A DNA stretch of 64,000 nt from Beverwykella pulmonaria (Eukaryota; Ascomycota; Dothideomycetes; Pleosporales; Melanommataceae), in NCBI GenBank assembly GCA_001599595.1, contig BCHH01000002.1, forward strand, positions 4,812,055 to 4,876,054, given 5' to 3'. Below, piece by piece: positions 1-12,196 of the stretch (position 1 is its first letter; each line of letters begins with the position of its first letter). Position numbers and translations under genes: made by a program. Below the pieces are notes generated by a model. It saw only the letters and a program-made list of their open reading frames with translations, ran no database searches and was not told the DNA's origin.

Positions 1-983
1 CCATGCTTACGGACGGTCACAATTAGCCAAAACACTCCGTCAGGCGCGAGTAGACGGGCGGCGCAGTCGCGTAGCAGTGTGGCATGTTCCGGGGCGTATA
101 CTGCGTCTGCTGCCACTAGCATGCTAACTGGTCCAATTGAAGGAGCAGGGAAAGACCAATCGAGCAGCATTGCCTGAACAGGAGGGTTCGCGACGCACGG
201 GAAATTGGCGGTGATGTTGAAGCGAAGATTTTCGAGGACGGCGGAATGGTAATCGGTTGCGATGATGGTCGGTGCCGCAGTCGAAACATGCGACTGCAGC
301 AAAGCAATGGCCAGACTGACCAAGCCGGTGCCAGCGCCGAGCTCAATGATGGTCGACCCGGGCTGTAGCTTGTCAAGTTGGAAGCGCGCGGGCGCAGCGC
401 ATATCAGTTCGGAGAAGATGATGGAGGCGCCCCAGCTCTGAAGTCCTACGTCGGTGTGATCGGTGCCGGAAAGCGGCGCGTCATTGAGCAGGACATGGAT
501 GCTGCTCGGAGACAGGAACGACGTCGGAAAATTAAAGTTGCGCGTGATTGCTTCCGGAACAGCATCATTCCCTGGATCGGTGAATGAAGCGAGGAGGGAA
601 GCGGCGTCGTCTAATATGCGTTCGCGGCTCTCTTCGTGGTTGAAGCACAGTTCATCTGCACGGGCGATCAGGCCCGTGAGCCAGCGCACAGCGTAGTCGC
701 GTTCAAAATCATCTGCGCGTAGCGCTGCAAGCGCGTCATGCGGATCTGGGGACTTATTGTCGTCGTTTTCATCCTCCGAGGCGTATCCGGAGTCGACGGG
801 CTTCGGCGCGATTGGAGCTTCCTTTGGGTGCTGCTGCAATATTACGGAGGGTAGGCGTAGTGGACAGTAGACAGTATGGAGATTGCGGAGTGCAGCATCG
901 ATGCGATCTTCTGGCGAAGAGCGAAGCGAACGCAGAGGAGGGAGGCTGCTCGACGGCGGCTGCCAATGGCCCGGGTGGCTCAT
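1..983 (-). CDS. EFM2-like protein-lysine methyltransferase (partial)
   Basis: This reads as a cytosolic class I SAM-dependent methyltransferase of the Methyltransf_16 group, which methylates lysines of translation elongation factors. It starts at the ATG at 983 (MSHPGHWQPP) and stays open to the left edge, so the C-terminus lies outside the window. The first ~130 residues are family-specific, with an acidic stretch (DSGYASEDENDD) and then DDFERDYAVRWLTGLIAR. The motif-I loop ELGAGTG lies near residue 215, preceded by VGLQSWGAS and followed by IATDYH and a post-I VAADAVYAP. These are the SAM-binding and active-site signatures of the family. No intron is needed in the visible part. Assignment to EFM2 rather than another EFM enzyme rests on the long N-terminal region and is less certain than the family. 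Confidence 0.82.
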   Translation of the reverse strand, partial: MSHPGHWQPPSSSLPPLRSLRSSPEDRIDAALRNLHTVYCPLRLPSVILQQHPKEAPIAPKPVDSGYASEDENDDNKSPDPHDALAALRADDFERDYAVRWLTGLIARADELCFNHEESRERILDDAASLLASFTDPGNDAVPEAITRNFNFPTSFLSPSSIHVLLNDAPLSGTDHTDVGLQSWGASIIFSELICAAPARFQLDKLQPGSTIIELGAGTGLVSLAIALLQSHVSTAAPTIIATDYHSAVLENLRFNITANFPCVANPPVQAMLLDWSFPAPSIGPVSMLVAADAVYAPEHATLLRDCAARLLAPDGVFWLIVTVRKH

Positions 984-2293
984 TAGGGCCTCCGGTCGCG
1001 CTCGAGGATGTGGGACTAGAAAAGCGGAAAGAGTGTGGATAGAACGAGGGAACCGAAAATGCAGAAGGAAGAAAAAAGAGTTATAAGATTAGATAAGAAA
1101 CATGTACCTTAAATTAGAGTGTGCTGTGGGTCCACACATGTCTGAAGTTCACCGCCTGTCATCAGTCGTCGCCGCCCATCGTGGGCGTTATCGCAAAGCA
1201 CACTCGCTCAGATACCGAGCGCGGAGGATACGCTCATCCTTGTAGCGCATCGTCGAGGAGGAGACTTACATTTTGCGGATGAGATGCGTGTCGCGAAGAG
1301 CGCGTGAAAATCTCTGCATCGTGAATTCTAGACACTGGTGTTGCGATTCGCAACCGAGGCGCCTAACCTATCCAAGATTAGGGTATTGATATCTCCGTTC
1401 TGCTCCCAGTCAAGCGCCTGAGGTCTTACGGAGAGATAGCAGAGACTTCCTCAGAATTTCTATGTGACGACATGTCTGCATCCGGGTTAGAATATAGTCC
1501 TGTGGAAGACCGGCCTGATTCATCATTGTGCGCAAGCCTTTCAAACGAGCTTTTCTACGCCTGGTCTTCTTTGCAGCTCGGCGGCCACGTTCTTTCCAAC
1601 GGTGTTATCAAGGGTCGATGGACTTTCGCCTCCAGAAACGAGGGCAATTTCCACGGCAGAACCCAGATATCTCCCAAAATAGCTCACATTCCAGCCGACA
1701 TCTCTCTCTCTTCACAATATGCTCTCCTCATCCATATCTTCCTCGCAGTTATTCCATCCTTCACTTCCATATTAAGAAACACCTCCTTCAGAACACACTT
1801 TTCAAGCGAGTTTATATCGCGAATGCAAAGGAAAATGCGCATCCAACTGCTATCCGGAATGGATACATATTCTTGAGCCGGAAATCCTTCAGTGGCGCGG
1901 CGTGACAGGAGAGAAGTGCGATAAGATCATTCTCCGATATGTCTATGCAGCCTAAAAGCAGGCTTCTGAGACTTGAATACACATAATTCTGAGGTAGAAC
2001 CACGATAATGCTCGAAATTGCCCGCCGCTTTCCGCGTTGAAATATATCGGGAGCTGGTCACGGACCAAGATTGAGACTCAGTTATCGTAGGTTTGCGAAC
2101 CCTGAACGTAATCGCTTGAATGTTCCCTTCTCGAATATCTGGTTGCTCTCCGAATATGAATGATCGTAGAACGCTGACGGATATTTTTGCGACTGGTAAG
2201 ATTTCTGCAGAGCTGGGGGCTGTAGAAATGGGAGGTATTGGAGACAATCACCGAACACTATGTGCCAAAAGGCTCCTACATATATTTGCCACG

Positions 2294-2447
2294 TGTCACA
2301 CGTGTTCTACCATATGTCCTATTCTAGCTAGCTCCACTTCATGGGTATATATAGTCGTCGTGCGAGCAGTTAGCTCTCCAAGACTTTCACACTCCTTATA
2401 TACACCTTTACCCATCAGAAGATTGACTGTTTCTTCTCATCGTGACA
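2294..2447 (+). repeat. Solo LTR-like element, family A copy 1
   Basis: A 154-bp element begins TGTCACACGTG and ends CGTGACA, so it has the short inverted ends typical of LTRs. A TATA-like stretch (GTATATATAG) lies in the middle. The same block recurs at 9560-9720, 25955-26113, partly at 28423, and in diverged form at 9134. I saw no clean target-site duplication at this copy. Confidence 0.55.
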
Positions 2448-3834
2448 ATATTTGAATGGTCTATATCTGGACCATTTCTAATGGAAGGTATAAATCCTAA
2501 CTGTACGCGATTCAGCGTCAATCTATCTATATTGAAATACCTCTAAGGTTTCAAATATTATTTGTTCTTATTCGATGGATGTGTCGTGGATGCTATAACC
2601 GAAACTCTTCATTGATCCTATCTTTAGTCAACTGCGACAGAGAAAACGAGAAGCGAGTACAGTGAATGTGGCAGATGAACACAGTATGACGGAACGGGTA
2701 AGACTGGTAATTAGTGAGGCTAGGAACGAGACCAAACATGAGCCCTTGACTGTCGAGAATAGTTTTAAACACACTTGTGGGAGCACTAATATTCATCTCG
2801 CATTTCGGAGCTAGCTGAATTTGCAAATCGCTATTTGCAATACCTCAGAATTGTACTAGCAAGAACTTCTCAAATTCGCTCTTTAATACCACAACCGGAG
2901 GTCAGGATCCTATTTCTTCAAACGCATTCTGACGGATCCTCCAAGAGGTAACCGAGGAACTGCTCACGATGAATTCCAGCCCCCTGTAAGCAATCAAAGA
3001 ATCCGGGAGGCTGAACTTCGCTGTTGTTAGGAGTTTGCAAGCACCCTGGTAGTAACAACCGCCAATACGCAAGGGATGCCTACCGCCAAGGAAAAGAATT
3101 CCATAAGAATGTAGTGAGGCAAGAATGTTAGACAGTACTATACTAAATCTCAAAATCCTCAACAACTGTTCTTGTTAGTGTCCCTAAAATATAAGTGCCT
3201 TGAGCACAAGCGCATGTTGTTCACTAGGACGCAAATAAACTTGTAGGTAGTGGATTTTTCACTAGAGTCATGAGACTCAAAGAAAGTGAATCGTTGATTG
3301 CAGGCGTCCACACAACATTACAGAACCTATGTTACACAGTAGTAACCATCAGGCTACACCTATGACGTAAAAATAAAGGGCCAAGCTGCGTGCAGATGCT
3401 ACCAGAGGAGAACGCGATAATTAATGGAGGTGCGAAGGTGGAGTAATGAACAGGGCAACTTAAGCGCCTAGGGAAAGTGATTCTCCAGTCATGTAGCCGA
3501 GGTCTGGGACGAACTAGGTACCTTTTATTGGGAAAGTCAGCCTTCAAGGGCTGTGTCTATTCTGTACTTTCTCAACCAATCAGTTTACGCAGTCGTCTGT
3601 GCAACAGCATTGACATTGCAGCGCCGATGTTACACAACGTGGAGCAATCAGGCTGCATTTTAAAAATAACGCAAATACAAACTCAAGGCACAAGATAAGT
3701 GCACAAACCTCCTGCTCTCGCTTATCAAACTTCCAGTAGAGTTATTCATGACTCAAAAATCCCCCGAGTTCTTCTACGGTTAGAACAACAGAATACGTCT
3801 GAACTTGGCTCTTGTTTAATGCACGTGCCAATAA

Positions 3835-4230
3835 TTGGTTTCTCAAGCCACAGCAACTTGTCAACGCTCCCCCCACCTTCGATTTACCTTTCTCGTTCTC
3901 CAGCTGATGCGGCGTAAGTGTTTCCGTGCACCCCTCCAACTCGCGAGTCCCAGCACATCACAACTAGCCCATCTCATCGCCCGAGCAAGCACCATCACAG
4001 GCAGCAAGTATTGTAAGGGGAAGAAACTCGTCGGCGGCCGGTTAGCAGCTGTCATTATCGTTGTTATCATTGGCACACTCGCTATTATGGTCATTGCGTA
4101 TACGTGCTGGAGGATACAGAGGCGCAACAGGGTAAAGATGATGCCAGACGGGAATGTGAAGGTCAATGGGAGGGCGAGGAAGTTGGGAAAGAATGAGACG
4201 GTGGGGACAGAGGAAAAGGCAACTGTGTAG
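3835..4230 (+). CDS. Possible small single-pass membrane protein
   Basis: The frame encodes up to 131 residues. Near residues 66-92 there is a strongly hydrophobic segment (AAVIIVVIIGTLAIMVIAY) followed by a basic tail (RIQRRNRVK), which looks like one transmembrane helix with a cytosolic end. The sequence upstream carries a GTAAGT-type donor near 3913 and possible AG acceptors, so this could be the last exon of a longer protein whose first part is unclear. It could also be a relic of a membrane sensor. I do not recognise the family and the start is not secure. Confidence 0.3.
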   Translation: MVSQATATCQRSPHLRFTFLVLQLMRRKCFRAPLQLASPSTSQLAHLIARASTITGSKYCKGKKLVGGRLAAVIIVVIIGTLAIMVIAYTCWRIQRRNRVKMMPDGNVKVNGRARKLGKNETVGTEEKATV

Positions 4231-5519
4231 GTATTTCGAGACTTGGGGTGGAACTTCCATTTGCGGATTGTATCTGTCGAGATCAACACACTGATATCCT
4301 TTCTAAGCAACCCTTCTTTCTCGTTTGTTCGCTAAACACTTCCCACCATGTACGAATACGAATATTTACGCAATCGGTGCACAAGTTTTGTTGACCTATC
4401 CACGCTATCTCTGAACCCGTTCGCACGACTTTCCTCAGCCGCGCCTCAGAGAGCCGGCTCTCTTCATGAGTCGTCGATCCATGCTCAATGACGTAGGAGC
4501 CCCTGCGATTCGTCCACTCGACAGCATTTAGTAAATGCCATAGTGCCGTGGCTTGACCTGGTCGTTGGGAATATCGTTGCTAGCGCATGTCGGCCTCGTG
4601 TCCATGTTCACCAGCGAGCACAAACCCTAGAATTTTAGACTGACGCCTGTCGGAAACTTGAACGTCAGAAACTCTATTTCGATAAGTAGGCTACTTTTAT
4701 CTTCTCTTCCAAAAATTTCCCTGACTAGCATACGTCAAGAGCCAAATCGTTTCAGATCATTTACTCCACTTCAACGAGGTGCTATGACTAGAGTTGAAGA
4801 ACCATCCATCTCAGCACGGCCAGGTCGAGAATGCGCCTCCAGATAGACGCGTACCTCCGGGTTTACAGGTCCCTGCATACGGACGGATCCGCCGGAGGAT
4901 CATGGCGCCAAAGACGCGAATTACGAGCTTGGGAAACCTTATTTTCGAGACCCCTTGCAAACGCAGCCTGTTCGTTGGCTATCTGCATTTCGCACCATCA
5001 ATATCGCGGAAATTGTATGTCGTGGTGACTTTATACCTAGCTAGGAAGTCGATGAACTAAATTCTGTCGAAAAGGGTGGGAGGTGGCGATGATTGTGATG
5101 TCTTCCGCGGCGCCTTGGTACACTGCAAGGAGCCAACTCTGCTACACTGTGTTTTTATTCTCGCGAACATCTCTCTGGCAGATCCTACAGGGCAGCGTAG
5201 AAATCGACGGATCCTTCTTGGCCATGCATAGAATCAGTACCTTGTCCAGCTGCACTAGTATGTAAGCATCTGGTAGATGTGAAGATCTTTGATTATCCAA
5301 GTCAGGAAAGGGGACTGCGCCTCGCGTCCGTTGCCCCTCTCAGCCTTGAAAATATAGTTGGGCGAAAGATAAATGCGCCGAATTAGGACCGTAGTGTCTT
5401 TCCCTTACTCAAAATCCCGTAGCGCCTGATCCGTACTCGAGATTCATAACAGGCTCTGCTCTCCCATTATACCCACCACCAAGCTTCCTTGTCATCCGAT
5501 AATCATTGCCATCTTCATC

Positions 5520-8201
5520 ATGGCCCCCTCAAAGAAGGACACTTCGCTCGCTCTTTGCAACCGCGTTACAATTCTTGGGAACTCTATCTCGATCCGCATG
5601 TTTGAGTATCTCAGCACATCGAAGAGCCAAATCCATGGATTCCAGAGCCTTGCGACCGAGTTCCTCGACCTCTCTCGCACACTGTGGTCTATTGAAGCCG
5701 GGTTAACCGAAGCCTCGCATTCGCGCAGTCAACTACCTGCGGAAATGGTGCAGGAGCTCGACAAGCAGTTCCGTACGCTTAATGATGAATTCATTGTGCT
5801 CAACCAAATGGTGCTCAAGTTTGTCGATAACGAGAAAAAGGGTAGCTTCATGAAGGGACTACGGATGATGTTCGCCGATAACGACGTCGAAAAAATGCGC
5901 AGCACACTGGCCAGAAGCCGAGGCTCCTTGACCCTCAGCTCCGCTATGTTCAGATGGTCGATTGGGGATGAAAAAGCAGACGCGTCTATTGGAATTGGGT
6001 ACACCGGGCTGGCAGCTGCTCTGCAGCGGATAAGCCCTGGTAAACCTGTTCTCCTCCCGCCTCTACAACCTCCACCCGAAACCGAACTTCCCGAGCCTCC
6101 ATTTGAACGGTCCTCACATCCGCCTGTGCCAATCTCGAAGGACTCGAGGACAAACCTTCGCTCGCCTATTGAGTTCCCGCTCTCACCAGGATCACCAGAA
6201 CCCCACAACTCTTTCCGATCGCCCAGTATCAGGTCCAGCGAGATAGCTCCGCACTCGGTTCGAGAGACCGTCTACCATCGCCACGGACTCCACTCAAGTG
6301 AGCCCATGTTCGAAGATACTTCGTCAGACGGTACGAATGATACCCGGAACAGGACCCTAGTCGACGATCTGCCGCTTGATGTCGACATCCACGATGCGTA
6401 TCCGAATGAAGCCGCGTTCCGCAAGCCAGATGGAATGGTCAGTCCCCGTTGGAATCCTAGAACCTCTTCTCAATCCAAAGGCGCTGGTGGAAAAGCGGCT
6501 TTGGTGAATGCAGTCCAGCAAAAGAAGCACAGAATCTTAGAGCAACTGCTTGATGGTGGAGCCAGAGCAGATATCCAGGTTGAAGCTGGTATGCTCCGAA
6601 CAGCGGCATACAACCGAGATGCCGAAAGTATGAATCTCCTGCTCCGTCACGGCGCCGACGCAAACGGAGTCGACAAAGAAGGCTTCACTCCACTGCTTGC
6701 TGCCACACAGGCAGCCTTTAACGAAGGCGCGAAACTGCTTCTCAAACATGGCGCCGATGCGAACCTCTGCGCTGGTCCCGAACAGAACTCGCCTCTTGCT
6801 TTAGCTGCGAGCGAGAACCGGGTAGACCTCGTCCAGATGTATGTCAAGCATGGAGGTGATCCAGATATAGTCCTGGAAAGTGGAAGCACTGCACTTATTC
6901 AAGCAATGAACCAAACATCTTCCGCGCAGCTCGTCGAAATATTACTTAGTACGGGGGGTGACGCCAATGCTAAAAACGGCGAAGGCACGACTGCACTCTT
7001 CCAGGCAATTCAGGCAAATCGTGTCGATTTAATGACCGTTCTGCTCGATCACGGTGCTGACCCCAACTTACCCGGCCCAAAACATCCTCTGTGGCCCTCT
7101 GCCTATAAGCCAAAAGCTCTCCAGCTCCTCCTATCGCGCGGCGCAGATCACAAGAAGACACCAGGAATCATGGAACTCGCAGCTAGCCTAAAGAAGATTG
7201 AGTCCATTTCCATTCTCATGCGAGCTGGGGTCTCACCCAACGTGAGGAAAGACGGCATCTACACGCCGCTGTGTTCCGCTATCCGGGATAACAGCGCCGA
7301 CATTGTTACCTATCTTCTCGACAACGGTGCAGATCCCAACCTCAGCGCTGCAGAATACCCTGCTTTCAAATGCATCACGCATAAGCGTCTGCAATTCCTG
7401 CCACAGCTTGTTGCTGCAGGGGCTGATCTGCACAAGCCGAAGGGCATCATTGAGACGGCTGTCGCACACAATGACAAAGACGCAATTTTATATCTTATTG
7501 GTCAAGGTGTCAATCCGAACGACCGAACGCCCGATGGCAACACAGCCCTTACAACAGCGATCCGCGACGGCCGCAGCGAGCTTCTAGACCTTCTCCTTGC
7601 CAACGGTGCCGATGCCGCTGTTAGGGGCCAAGACTGGCCTCTCTGCATGGCAGTGAAACGGCCAGCAATGCTCAAGAAACTTCTCGCCGTTATCTCTAAC
7701 CCGCGCACCTGCAGAGGAGTCATCGAAATGGCTGTCGTCGCCAACGAGCTCGAAAGCATCCGGCTCCTTCTCAAAGCCGGCGTGAGTGTCGAAGACAAGA
7801 ACTGTGGCGTGTTTTCCCCACTCACTACCGCCATCCGGGAGAAGCACAAGGACATTGTGCGCTTCCTTCTTGACGAAGCGGACGCTGATCCCAATGCAGC
7901 GGGTGAACATCTTCCCCTCGTCAAGGCGCTGCGCAAGTACGACGGCCACGACACTGAGATCCTGCGAATGCTGCTGACGCGTGGTGCGGACATCAATAAA
8001 ATGCACCGAGGGTGGAACGCTGTCCTCCAGGCCGTCGAAAACGGCGACGCGGTAATTCTCAAGCTCCTCATCGAGAAAGGCGGGCCGGTCAATCTCCAAG
8101 CTAAAGATGAGTCCGGGCGAGCCGTTGTCGACATTGTGACAGAGCGGGGCTGGGAAGAAGGACTCGCGCTGATGTTTCCAAATGCGGACGCTAGGCAGTA
8201 G
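5520..8201 (+). CDS. Ankyrin-repeat protein with fungal N-terminal domain
   Basis: An uninterrupted 893-aa frame. Residues ~1-170 form a helical fungal N-terminal domain with stretches such as LWSIEAGLTEAS, VQELDKQFR and VGIGYTGLAAALQRI-like (here IGIGYTGLAAAL); I know this domain from fungal ankyrin and STAND proteins. Residues ~170-320 are a Pro/Ser-rich linker. From ~330 to the end run many ankyrin repeats, recognised by recurring blocks such as LLLRHGADAN, LLKHGADANL and LLDHGADPNL. Ankyrin arrays bind other proteins, so a scaffold or recognition role is likely; no enzymatic domain is seen. Even, low-gap repeats and lack of introns suggest an intact gene. The ATG at 5520 follows a CATC context and is the first in frame. 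Confidence 0.85.
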   Translation: MAPSKKDTSLALCNRVTILGNSISIRMFEYLSTSKSQIHGFQSLATEFLDLSRTLWSIEAGLTEASHSRSQLPAEMVQELDKQFRTLNDEFIVLNQMVLKFVDNEKKGSFMKGLRMMFADNDVEKMRSTLARSRGSLTLSSAMFRWSIGDEKADASIGIGYTGLAAALQRISPGKPVLLPPLQPPPETELPEPPFERSSHPPVPISKDSRTNLRSPIEFPLSPGSPEPHNSFRSPSIRSSEIAPHSVRETVYHRHGLHSSEPMFEDTSSDGTNDTRNRTLVDDLPLDVDIHDAYPNEAAFRKPDGMVSPRWNPRTSSQSKGAGGKAALVNAVQQKKHRILEQLLDGGARADIQVEAGMLRTAAYNRDAESMNLLLRHGADANGVDKEGFTPLLAATQAAFNEGAKLLLKHGADANLCAGPEQNSPLALAASENRVDLVQMYVKHGGDPDIVLESGSTALIQAMNQTSSAQLVEILLSTGGDANAKNGEGTTALFQAIQANRVDLMTVLLDHGADPNLPGPKHPLWPSAYKPKALQLLLSRGADHKKTPGIMELAASLKKIESISILMRAGVSPNVRKDGIYTPLCSAIRDNSADIVTYLLDNGADPNLSAAEYPAFKCITHKRLQFLPQLVAAGADLHKPKGIIETAVAHNDKDAILYLIGQGVNPNDRTPDGNTALTTAIRDGRSELLDLLLANGADAAVRGQDWPLCMAVKRPAMLKKLLAVISNPRTCRGVIEMAVVANELESIRLLLKAGVSVEDKNCGVFSPLTTAIREKHKDIVRFLLDEADADPNAAGEHLPLVKALRKYDGHDTEILRMLLTRGADINKMHRGWNAVLQAVENGDAVILKLLIEKGGPVNLQAKDESGRAVVDIVTERGWEEGLALMFPNADARQ

Positions 8202-9133
8202 GTAATTGGCACTGGGCATCTTCTTTTTGGAGGGTTAGCTAATTTGTGGCACAGGAGTACGTTGTCGCTGTCGTCTTGGGGGTGGATGACGAGTTCGATT
8301 AATCAGAAACTGAGGGATGGATATGACTCGGACTGTGAGACGGTTTCTAGTACCACGTTTCCGGACCGATGAGGGTGCTTATGAATTTGAAGAATGGGGT
8401 CGGCTTCTTGGTTGGGCGGTATTCTGTTTAGCGGTGATATGATCTGGTGGTGATATTTTGGAAACTTTGGCGTTATCTCGCAGCGATACCACACCGGCCA
8501 CAAACGGCGTTGTGGTTGTTCCTTTTCCGATATTTTCATTAAATACAACTCTGTTGCTTTTAATTATTCGCCGTTGCTGTTGTCATAACCACCGACTCTA
8601 ACCTTTGCCAATTTTAATTTCCTTGAAATATACGGAATGAAACTACCACTAAAGGTATTGTACATCACAATGTACTATCTCGAACAGCATAATGCTATAA
8701 ATATGGTTCACATCATTTTCCGGTTTAAAATTCTACCTGTTCACGTTTCTTGACTCTTGGACATTCTACAGTGTTATAAATAAAGTCGAAGGATCGAGGT
8801 CTTCTAGTCAAATGAATAGCAATACTTGAAAGCCTTAATTTGGCATCATTTCTATATTTTCGTGAAGTTACTCCATCCACATGATCCTTCTACTGAAATA
8901 TCTACTCTTCGTATCGCAGATATCCCCTGTTGTTCCAAGTTGCAACCTATGTCACGCTTCCATACACTACTTTTGATGATCACAACTTTTGTGAATATTG
9001 AGTATTGAGTGAAACTAAAAATCTCTAGGACACAGTGGAAGCGGCTTTATATAATTTGCTTCTTGGGTTAATTTGGCGTTTCCAAATACAATCTAATGAT
9101 TACAGAACCAATTCCCCGTCGTCCAATTCGTCT

Positions 9134-9290
9134 TGTCATATTTCTTGTGTGTTCCACCACTGCCTATTCTAGTTAATCCTCCTAGTATGAGTATATAGTC
9201 CTCCTGCGAGCCATGAGCTCAATACAGCTTCCACACTCTTTATATACACACTGGTTCTTCAGACAGTTGACTACCTCCACTCTGCGTGCA
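9134..9290 (+). repeat. Diverged solo LTR-like element, family A
   Basis: This aligns by eye to the 9560-9720 element over its whole length: a TGTCA start, GTGTTCCACCA, CTATTCTAG, a GTATATAGTC TATA region, CACACTCTTTATATACAC, and GACAGTTGACTACCTCC near the end. Many substitutions separate it from the other copies, so it is probably the older insertion. Confidence 0.45.
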
Positions 9291-9559
9291 GGAACCTATC
9301 CTAAATAAGCAGCCAAAGTTTTTGTCATTGAGATTTCAGGGTATGACCTGGTACTTGAGGAAGAGAGCCTCAACTGCTCTGATAATACACTAGACCCTCT
9401 TGCTATCCACCTTACACACCAACATAACATAGCAGAACAACAATATCTCTGTGATAGGTTAGATTTCGAGTTGTCGAGAAATGTATGTTTAAAAGAATAT
9501 TATTATTACGTCCGACTCCTCTATTAGCACCATGCGGCTGCTTAAAGGAGGCTAGTTTG

Positions 9560-9720
9560 TGTCACGTGTTGTACGTGTTCTACCATATGTCCTATTCCAG
9601 CTAGCTCACCTTCATGGGTATATATAGTCATCGTGTGAGCAGTCAGCTTGTCACGGCTTTCACACTCCTTATATATACATTTACTCGTCAGACAATTGAC
9701 TGCTTCCACCCACCGTGACG
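9560..9720 (+). repeat. Solo LTR-like element with 5-bp duplication
   Basis: The 161-bp element starts TGTCACGTG and ends CACCGTGACG. It is flanked on both sides by GTTTG (9555-9559 and 9721-9725), a 5-bp target-site duplication as left by LTR-retrotransposon integrase. It has a central GTATATATAG. No internal retroelement sequence is attached, so it is best read as a solo LTR. Confidence 0.65.
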
Positions 9721-10340
9721 GTTTGTTTGTGTACACCTCTAGAGTTCGACTGCATGATACTTGATCAAAGAGCGCGAATAGAGGTCCCGCTTTCGCTATA
9801 TGTGTTCACCAACACCTCTTTCTCCACCAGAAATTTTCAACTTATACCGCAGCGTTTCTAACTCCACTTCACACTCCCAATACAGCTCATCTATTAAATC
9901 TGTAAACTGATCTCGAGATAAATGAGCGTACCCTCGTCTCCCTCAATTCCTTCGGCTTGTTGGCGGAAACATTGAGCTGCTTAGCCGCTGTGTCTCTCTT
10001 CGCATCTGGCAAAGAAGCCATTGACGAGCCAGATATTCTGTAGAGAATCATACTAGAGGCCTGTCATGTTTAGCAAGGCGAGAAGCGAGAGACTGGAGAC
10101 CGGTTTACTGTAATATCATTTACGAATAAGGTAACTAGAGGCCAGTCCGCTTATACGCAGATGATCTTACCAAGCATCCGCCAATATATTTCTGTTTCAG
10201 TCTCAATTCTGGTGACAAGGTGCATTTATTAAGACTCAGCGACGTTGACCGTCAGAATAGTACAGTTAGGGGCTTGACTTTCCTGTGGGGAGTCATATGC
10301 TGCTTCAATACCTCGTTCGGTTCCAGTAACAGGTCAGACA

Positions 10341-12196
10341 TTATCTTGCTCCCTTCCGTAAGCCTTTTTTCCCAGGCGGGCCGGGTAAGTTCTTTAGTCG
10401 GAATGGGACCTGCGGCGACCTTGCTCCTCGCCCGGCTTTGCGTTGGCGTGCGGTTGTAAGCTGTGTTTTTGCAGAAATAACGAACTTGCTGCGATCCGCA
10501 GCTGACAGCTGGAAGGGAAGTGAACCGTAGCTGACCAAGAGAACTTTGAGTTTTGTCGACAAGCCGCGAGTGTGCAGTGTTTTGAAAAAGCCCTCAAACG
10601 CGAGAGCCCAGCAGAATCCATCAACTGGAGGAAGATTACGGTCCAGTAGCTCCAGGTCGATGACGATGTATATTTGGTTTGGGATCTCGGCTAGGATAGA
10701 TTCGAGAACTTGAAACCATTCCGTCTCGGTGGAGGCACTGTGGAATGTTGCGCACCGCACAGACATGGACTTCTCCGTCTGGGCTTTTTGTCTGACATGA
10801 AGCGCTTGGCGTACAATATATTTTAATAGATCGTCTGATGAAATGTTTGCTGATGTGGCGTTCTCCTGCGGTATCTTTAGTGCTAGGAGAACAGGTACAT
10901 TCGCGTCTTGAAGTTGCTCTATGACATCGACACACATATTCCGCATGACGAAACGAGAATGGAAGTTGCCGACGATAATGGATAAGGCTGAGTCATTGGT
11001 GGACGACCAATGCCGCAACTTTGGTGACTGCCAGAAGCTGCTGGACACGGAGCGAACGGCAGCCGTGCTCGCTCGGCGCTTGCGGAGGGAGTGATGATAT
11101 TGATATACCTTTGTGGGACTCCAGATGTTGACACCTGATAACGAGGACATGATTTGGGAGAACTGAACGTCGGATAGACGTTGGTTTGTGTCGATCAACG
11201 CGTTTGAATGCACTCCCAAAGTCAGCGCCCTAAGAATTTTTCGGTAAGCAAGGTCGACTTACAAGTCACAGCGTTACTTATCCGCTCCACAATTGCACTC
11301 GTTGCATTGATCTTGGCATGCATGTCCCTGAACTCAGCTTGCTGCCCAGATACAGCTAGTTGGTCGATGTACGGCGCAGGTAGAGCGAGAGGCTTGGACT
11401 CCTCCTCTTTGTCGTCTCGGGGTGCCGAATCCTCTTCCTCCTCTTCGTCTTCAGACTCTTCAGCAATTCTCAGAAGGCCTCTTAGTTTCTCTCGGAGGAA
11501 GATGTCGTTTGTGTCAACCAGTAATTCCAGGGGATATAGGATTTCTTCTCGGACCTGGAGAGGAAAAAGCAAAAGGCCAGTGTCGATTTCGGCTCGTACC
11601 TTGTTCAGGAGTTTCGTGATGTCCTCAGAGATGGCATTTATATGGGAATTGTCATAGCCGTGTGTGAGGCAATATCCTACTCTTGCTTTGATTGTGCGCC
11701 TAACCTTGGTCAAGGCCTTCTTGAGGTGATGCTGGAAACGCGCCCTAAGTTCTGAATACTCGTCGTCGTCGTCGTCGTCTTCGTCTTCGTAGTCGCTGTC
11801 TTCGTACTCGTTGTCTTCTTCGTCGTCGTCGTCGTAATCGTACTCGCTATCGTCGTCGGTTTCTCCCGCTTCCTGGTCGAGGCTGTCGAGTTCACTGTCG
11901 CTTAGTTCAACATCTTCCAACAGTCGCGTCGCGATGTGGAAATTTTCATCGTCATCAATATCTGCTCGGTCGAAAGGCACGTCCACTACTTCCTCAGCCC
12001 TGGTATCGGCACGAACGAGATGCGGGAAAAACAAATCCAGCTTTGCTGTTGACGGAAGGTCGGCGGGTTCACATCGAGAAGCTATGCAAAAGGGCTGTAG
12101 GACCTTCAATCGTTGCGGATGCATCGACAGCTGAGGCACCGAGGGTGTCCTCTGCCTGCCTAGTAAGGTAGGCGTTTCGCCCTTGGTAGGAAACAT
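10341..12196 (-). CDS. Acidic protein with the module that usually follows DUF7708
   Basis: Two exons, 12196-11263 and 11212-10341, joined by a 50-bp intron give 601 aa. The intron donor is GTAAGT; the acceptor ...GGGAG restores the frame across LHSNALIDTNQRLSD. Residues ~75-160 are extremely acidic (runs of D and E). The second half (ALIDTNQRLSDVQFSQIM, KDFCVDV-like VMRNMCVDVIEQL, IPNQIYIVIDLELLDR) matches what I recall as the C-terminal, degenerate NTPase-like module of DUF7708 fungal proteins. It has a Walker-B-like strand (IYIVIDLELL) but no Walker A that I can find. The start at 12196 is 394 bp from a divergent gene that carries the DUF7708 domain itself. Function is unknown; a STAND-like regulatory role is an inference. 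Confidence 0.75.

Larger units (their letters stand above)
984..5519. other. Intergenic region with repeat debris
   Basis: About 4.5 kb between the methyltransferase and the ankyrin gene. Several short open frames occur (for example 1472-1876), but none resembles a protein I know. The region holds one LTR-like element (2294-2447) and a small possible membrane-protein frame (3835-4230). The rest is mixed sequence with no recognisable RNA gene. Confidence 0.6.
8202..10340. other. AT-rich intergenic region with LTR-like copies
   Basis: No convincing coding region. Two LTR-like elements of the same family lie within it, one diverged (9134-9290) and one well preserved (9560-9720). The stretch 8560-9100 is AT-rich. 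A short stretch near 9950-10030 has coding-like composition but is broken by stops. Confidence 0.6.

Noticed and set aside
1472..1876. 134-aa frame considered as a gene
   Set aside because: No motif, overlapping open frames in other phases and no splice partner.
5729..6208. 159-aa minus-strand frame in the ankyrin gene
   Set aside because: Ser/Gly-rich shadow of the Pro-rich linker.
7502..8212. Two minus-strand frames of 236 and 211 aa inside the ankyrin gene
   Set aside because: Both overlap in different phases and mirror the repeat array of the plus-strand gene, as shadows do.
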